Assembly (NCBI GenBank): GCA_045544615.1
Contig: JAZPZI010000027.1
Coordinates: 124,001-188,000, forward strand
Direction of reading: 5' to 3'
Origin: CAKSFT01 sp045544615
GTDB taxonomy: Bacteria; Bacillota; Clostridia; UBA1381
DNA length: 64,000 bases
The translations under genes and the position numbers were made by a program. Below the pieces are notes generated by a model that worked only from the letters and a program-made list of their open reading frames with translations, did not search any database and was not told where the DNA came from. This document shows, piece after piece, positions 60,257-64,000 of this stretch; the stretch's first letter is position 1, and the number at the start of each line of letters is the position of its first letter.

Positions 60257-62200
60257 TTATTCCGTAAAACAATAAATAGCAATATCCTTGCCCGCATCAA
60301 TATCACATTCTATACTATTTTGCTTTGCACCGGGCTCAATTACTATATCTCTGCTGTTATATACAATATTTCCGCTAATTTTTGCACGTTTCGGGACAGT
60401 CGGAGTTGTATCACTGTAATATAGTGACATATTTTCATATCTTGAAAGGTAATTCTCAAGATTACCATTAGCCTCAAGTCTTTTGAATACATTATCAGTT
60501 ACATCAAGGTTTTTATCCCATCTGGCAGAATAATCACTGTAATCATAATAGATAATAGAATCTTCGCAATTATACAGCAAATTATTTGTAACCGTCATAT
60601 CGTGACCGCCTGATACCTTTATACCTATTCCCGAAACATTTGAAATTATATTTTCGGTTATTATCTGTCCGCAAAGCTTGTCATCCATATATATCCCATG
60701 CACCCACCTGTCATAATAACCGCGGATATCATGGATATAGTTTCCTTTAATAGTGTTATTATAGTAGTTAAGCCATCTTCCGATATATATCGCACCCATA
60801 TCGCCCATCTCGGTACAGTTATTATAAAGTTCATTATAAGAAAGCTCACTGTCAGCACCATTGCATCCCATTCCTGACCCGGCTGTGTTATAAATAGTAC
60901 ATCCTGTAATCTTATTTCCTACGCCGTTTACATATGCACCGCCGCTACCGCTTGTGGCTGTATTTCTGCCTGTATCATGAACTCTGCAATTTGAAATCAC
61001 ATTATTTGCCGGAAGGAAATCATCATCACTTCCTCCATGCAATAAAATCCCATTCATTCCTGCGTTATATATATCACAGTTATCAACTAAAACATTTCGT
61101 GTATCATTCGAGGTAACAAGTCTGGTTCCGCAATTTCTGATAATGCAGTTTTTTACTGATACATTATCACAATCGGTGATTTCAATGCCGTACTTTCTCG
61201 AACCCTCAATAATCAACCCGTCGAGCACAATGTCTGATACCGAATTGATATCAACAACCGCATGCGGTGCACGGGAAAGCATTATTTCATAAGTTCCTTT
61301 ATCAACAGGATAAAAATAAACCTTATGATTTTCTCTGTCTATGTAGTATTCACCCGGAGCATCCAACTCTTCTAAAATATTTATAACCTTAAATCTTTTA
61401 CCCATGCCCAAATTATGATTTTGGTTATTCAGGGTAAGCATATAACCCGTATCGGCATCAACATCTTTTAACTCCACCGACACCGAGCCCCATTCATCAT
61501 TATTGAAAAATTCAACAATTGCATTGCCTTCAAGGAATTTTCCATCGTGAAGCCACTCCAACGGTCGGTTTTTGTAACATTGAATCGCATATTTGCCGGC
61601 AACAGGTTCTTCACTGTCATAGAATGAAGTATATCCCGAATATGTATATCCTTCATTTGGATAACTTGCTTTTGTTATCCATTCTTCGCCCAGAAACACT
61701 TCAATTTCCGCCGCTGTCGCTGCATTTGAATCATAGCCTCTCTTTGAAAGAGCTCCATAATTGGTTATCGCTAATCCCGAAATATCAAACTCGGATATAT
61801 TATTCAGCACATCGTCGGGGATACGGGATCTGACTTTCTCATCACTTACCTGTCCTGCAAATCCCGAGTCTAAATAGTTTCCGCCGCTTAGTGTGACTTT
61901 TTCACCATTATATGCCTTAAAACTTATCCTCTCACCATCCGAAATAGCAGATAAATCAAGGACTGCACCTTTGGTATTTATATATCGTCCTTCTTTTATA
62001 TATACATTTATTTCTTCACCATTATTGTTCATTCTTATTTCTCTGCACTTTTCAACTGCCGCAGACAGAGTCTTAAACGGTGCTTCAAATGTACCGCTAT
62101 TGGCATCGTTGCCTGTTGCATCACACACATATAAATCCTGTGCAAAGGCAGGAGTAAGACTTATTAAAAACAACACGGTGGATAATAAAATTCTTTTCAT
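60257..62200 (-). CDS. Secreted right-handed parallel beta-helix protein, possible polysaccharide-active enzyme
   Basis: A 647-residue protein with a signal peptide (residues 1-20, ending in AFA), the segment YVCDATGNDANSGTFEAPFKTLSAAV that opens many parallel beta-helix enzymes, a middle insert ending in YYIDRENHKVYFYPVDKG, and about ten beta-helix coils with repeated N and D stacks (VDNCDIYNAGMNGILLHGG, YNNTIKGNYIHDIRG). The overall build recalls GH141-like pectin or xylan enzymes, but I cannot confirm a family or catalytic residues. The ATG at 62200 has GGGAG six bases ahead; the frame extends six codons upstream. The operon context supports polysaccharide degradation. Confidence 0.78.
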   Translation of the reverse strand: MKRILLSTVLFLISLTPAFAQDLYVCDATGNDANSGTFEAPFKTLSAAVEKCREIRMNNNGEEINVYIKEGRYINTKGAVLDLSAISDGERISFKAYNGEKVTLSGGNYLDSGFAGQVSDEKVRSRIPDDVLNNISEFDISGLAITNYGALSKRGYDSNAATAAEIEVFLGEEWITKASYPNEGYTYSGYTSFYDSEEPVAGKYAIQCYKNRPLEWLHDGKFLEGNAIVEFFNNDEWGSVSVELKDVDADTGYMLTLNNQNHNLGMGKRFKVINILEELDAPGEYYIDRENHKVYFYPVDKGTYEIMLSRAPHAVVDINSVSDIVLDGLIIEGSRKYGIEITDCDNVSVKNCIIRNCGTRLVTSNDTRNVLVDNCDIYNAGMNGILLHGGSDDDFLPANNVISNCRVHDTGRNTATSGSGGAYVNGVGNKITGCTIYNTAGSGMGCNGADSELSYNELYNNCTEMGDMGAIYIGRWLNYYNNTIKGNYIHDIRGYYDRWVHGIYMDDKLCGQIITENIISNVSGIGIKVSGGHDMTVTNNLLYNCEDSIIYYDYSDYSARWDKNLDVTDNVFKRLEANGNLENYLSRYENMSLYYSDTTPTVPKRAKISGNIVYNSRDIVIEPGAKQNSIECDIDAGKDIAIYCFTE

Positions 62201-62214
62201 TTTTAAATCTCCCA

Positions 62215-63744
62215 TCAATAAGAAGAAATTCTCAGTGTAAATATTCCCTCCGGCATAGTTGCCATTTTACATAGCATCTCGAAATTTCCATTCGAGTCAC
62301 ATACAGCCTGATTCAGATATGATATTTTCTCATCAGAATCCAAAAGCACCAAGCTGACTCCCCTGCATTTATCCGTCGTTCCGGAAATTTTAAAATTACC
62401 GTAGCTGATCACATCATCAAGCTTTACATTTAAAATTTTACTTGATAAATTATCAAGCGTTAGAGGTACATATGGATTTTTAACACCCGAAACAACTCTA
62501 TCCTGTTTGAAGGAATACACAATCTTTCTCTTCAGAGGTTGAAGACTTTCACTGTCTTCCCATAGATATATCTCTGCATATGTATTGTCTGTTGTAGCTT
62601 TAATATTATGTTTAAAATCATAGTTACTCACCTTTTGTGATGGTACAGTGATTTTAGTAAATTTTGTGTCCAGATAACCTGTGGTTTCATCTCTTACAAC
62701 CGAAATTGCAAGAATCTCTCTATTTCGATCCGACCGGTTTATAATATCCAATGCAATATCAATTCCCGTATCAGATCTTACAAAATCATATGTCATATCG
62801 TAATTTGCCTGATATACTCTATCAGGATAACGTTTTGACACAGCTTGTAAAAATTCAGTTTTGAGTTTTGCAGGAACAGAGAGGGTACTGAGTTCCGGAA
62901 CAGAAACTCCTCCATCCGACAACACGATTTCAGCATTTCTTTCAGGGTAAAGTACTACCTTTTTCAAAGGTGATAATAAATCCACATCCCCGAAATTATT
63001 TTTGCCGATATCATACTCTCCACTCTCGATTACAAGCTGTGTCTTAGCACGTTCCTCCCAACCAAGAGACATATATTCACTAAATGCCTCATTGATTGAT
63101 TTTTCAGAGTTTACACGGATATAATCAACATCAGGATAGATTTTTAAATTATCTATCGCAACAGTTGTTTTTGTAGAGTTTTCAGCCCACTGACAAAAAT
63201 CATATGCAGAAAAATCTACGAGATTATATTCTTTTTGATATACCCATCTATCATCAACATAGGCATCACAAAGCTTTCTATCCAAATCCAGTACAAGTTT
63301 TAGTCTGTAGGTTTCGCCGTTTGTAAAGCTGAAAACCTGCTCATCCAAAGATTTACTGAGTTGACCGCCCTTGTAAAAATTCATCATCGCCTGGTAATTG
63401 CCCACGCTATCATAAAACTTCGGGAATCCCTGATATGTAAAGATACCATGTTCTATTGGCATATAATCAAATTCAAATATCACTGTACCTGATATATATG
63501 GCGTATCAAGAGTATGGGACACCTTTATATCAACCTTTCTTACCGTTTCGGTATCATGAAAAATCAATTTACCGTCCTCAACCCTTGCCCACCCATCAAC
63601 AGGGCCAAGTGTTAAATTAGTGAAATTATCATAAAAATATATATGCGGCACTTCAAAATCAAAGAAATACTCTGAAGCTAATGCATTAGGTGATAATATT
63701 TGAAGCATTAATGTACAAAACATTAATATCAAAAATTTACGCAT
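62215..63744 (-). CDS. Secreted protein with laminin-G/concanavalin-like N-terminal domain and C-terminal sandwich module
   Basis: A 509-residue secreted protein: signal peptide (residues 1-23, ending NALA), a concanavalin-like or LamG-type domain (about 30-205, FEFDYMPIEHGIFTYQGFP, YRLKLVLDLDRKLCDAYVDD), a middle region mentioning YIRVNSEKSINEAFSEY, and a C-terminal beta-sandwich. The last 45 residues resemble the end of the partial protein upstream (63824-64000). No catalytic motif is visible, so it may be a carbohydrate-binding or adhesion protein. AGGAGGG precedes the ATG, and the beta-helix gene follows after 14 bases. Confidence 0.7.
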   Translation of the reverse strand: MRKFLILMFCTLMLQILSPNALASEYFFDFEVPHIYFYDNFTNLTLGPVDGWARVEDGKLIFHDTETVRKVDIKVSHTLDTPYISGTVIFEFDYMPIEHGIFTYQGFPKFYDSVGNYQAMMNFYKGGQLSKSLDEQVFSFTNGETYRLKLVLDLDRKLCDAYVDDRWVYQKEYNLVDFSAYDFCQWAENSTKTTVAIDNLKIYPDVDYIRVNSEKSINEAFSEYMSLGWEERAKTQLVIESGEYDIGKNNFGDVDLLSPLKKVVLYPERNAEIVLSDGGVSVPELSTLSVPAKLKTEFLQAVSKRYPDRVYQANYDMTYDFVRSDTGIDIALDIINRSDRNREILAISVVRDETTGYLDTKFTKITVPSQKVSNYDFKHNIKATTDNTYAEIYLWEDSESLQPLKRKIVYSFKQDRVVSGVKNPYVPLTLDNLSSKILNVKLDDVISYGNFKISGTTDKCRGVSLVLLDSDEKISYLNQAVCDSNGNFEMLCKMATMPEGIFTLRISSY

Positions 63745-63779
63745 AAACCCTCCTTTTTAACCTAATATTATCGGTATAC

Positions 63780-63803
63780 CCCGTCAAGCTGATGCTTGAC
63801 GGG
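63780..63803 (-). terminator. Hairpin between the two secreted-protein genes
   Basis: Perfect ten-base arms CCCGTCAAGC (63780-63789) and GCTTGACGGG (63794-63803) with loop TGAT. No U run follows on the minus strand, so it may be a processing or partial-termination stem within the operon. Confidence 0.55.
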
Positions 63804-63823
63804 AATACACCTGATAATAGAGA

Positions 63824-64000
63824 TTAGTTACATGAAACATATATTGTATATATGCCACTTGGTAAAATTCCCGTCTTACACGAGAAATCGACTTCAGTCT
63901 GGCCATTTGTAAGTTGTTGCTGATTTAAATACTTAATCTCGCCTGTTGAATTTACCAGCTTAAAGGTTACAAATTCAGCATCAGTTACCGTAGCAGATAC
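63824..64000 (-). CDS. C-terminal end of a secreted protein with the same module (5' end outside window)
   Basis: The frame is open at the window edge and stops with TAA at 63826-63824, giving the last 58 residues. The segment EIKYLNQQQLTNGQ...GILPSGIYTIYVSCN aligns with KISYLNQAVCDSNGN...TMPEGIFTLRISSY at the end of the 509-residue neighbour, so the two proteins share a C-terminal beta-sandwich module. What lies before it is not visible. Confidence 0.75.
   Translation of the reverse strand, partial: VSATVTDAEFVTFKLVNSTGEIKYLNQQQLTNGQTEVDFSCKTGILPSGIYTIYVSCN

Overview
This 64 kb window is low-GC chromosomal DNA from a Gram-positive bacterium, most likely a spore-forming anaerobe of the class Clostridia. 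Evidence for this includes GerW and SpoVAC sporulation proteins, a GerMN-like lipid-free secreted protein, rubrerythrin, a YneA-type SOS division inhibitor with Bacillus/Clostridium-type LexA boxes, single-chain glycyl-tRNA synthetase, the ScpA/ScpB pair, a c-di-AMP phosphodiesterase next to rplI-dnaB, and AGGAGG-type ribosome sites throughout. TGA is used as a normal stop codon (for example metH, tilS and the gene at 7426-8172). No rRNA, insertion sequence, prophage or CRISPR array was seen; there is one tRNA gene.

Layout. 1-3775 (+): dxs (5' cut by the window edge), tlyA, ispE, prfA. 3801-5437 (-): nifS-nifU iron-sulfur assembly pair. 5613-6764 (+): tmcAL. 6841-7425: AT-rich, mostly empty, with a possible LexA box and a tiny ORF. 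7426-15766 (-): PLP enzyme, hisS, aspS, ligA, an M20 amidohydrolase and a GME-fold-like protein. 15905-16798 (+): PflX-like radical SAM protein. 17062-25521 (-): gdpP-rplI-dnaB-tilS-ftsH-DUF1858-CNNM operon. 25675-28935 (-): typA, dusB and yneA. 29069-39052 (+): TSCPD protein, GerMN-like protein, galM, a ClpE-like unfoldase, metF, a split B12 methionine synthase (activation domain and metH) and an ABC exporter. 39080-43084 (-): glyS, mscL, cytoplasmic GH78 rhamnosidase. 43260-43987 (+): tRNA-Leu(UAG) and rubrerythrin. 44022-49607 (-): M50 protease, scpA, scpB, DUF2953, gerW, then two paired radical-SAM-related genes. 49712-50140 (-): solitary spoVAC. 50287-52103 (+): DUF1385 protein and prmC. 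52117-54400 (-): CPBP protease, PrsW protease, lipoprotein amidase. 54505-55678 (-) and 55816-56322 (+): a small membrane-protein operon divergent from a TetR regulator. 56818 to the right edge (-): a carbohydrate-active operon.

The left three quarters is housekeeping: isoprenoid precursors, translation termination, tRNA charging and modification, replication, proteolysis, one-carbon metabolism, chromosome segregation. The accessory part lies from about 54.5 kb onward. The operon there encodes two secreted proteins (one cut by the window edge) with a shared C-terminal module, a secreted right-handed beta-helix enzyme, a ten-segment DMT-type transporter, and two tandemly duplicated cytoplasmic cellulase-like hydrolases. 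Together they suggest extracellular trimming of a plant polysaccharide, import of a product and intracellular hydrolysis; this is inference from gene content.

Most noteworthy observations: a textbook LexA operator inside the promoter of yneA and an identical 13-mer next to a tiny ORF at 7.4 kb; an in-frame TGA near the start of a conserved-looking small membrane protein gene beside the TetR regulator; an 11-residue repeat protein in the same operon; the duplicated hydrolase pair with one sharply diverged block; and a hairpin placed directly in front of the GerMN-like gene.
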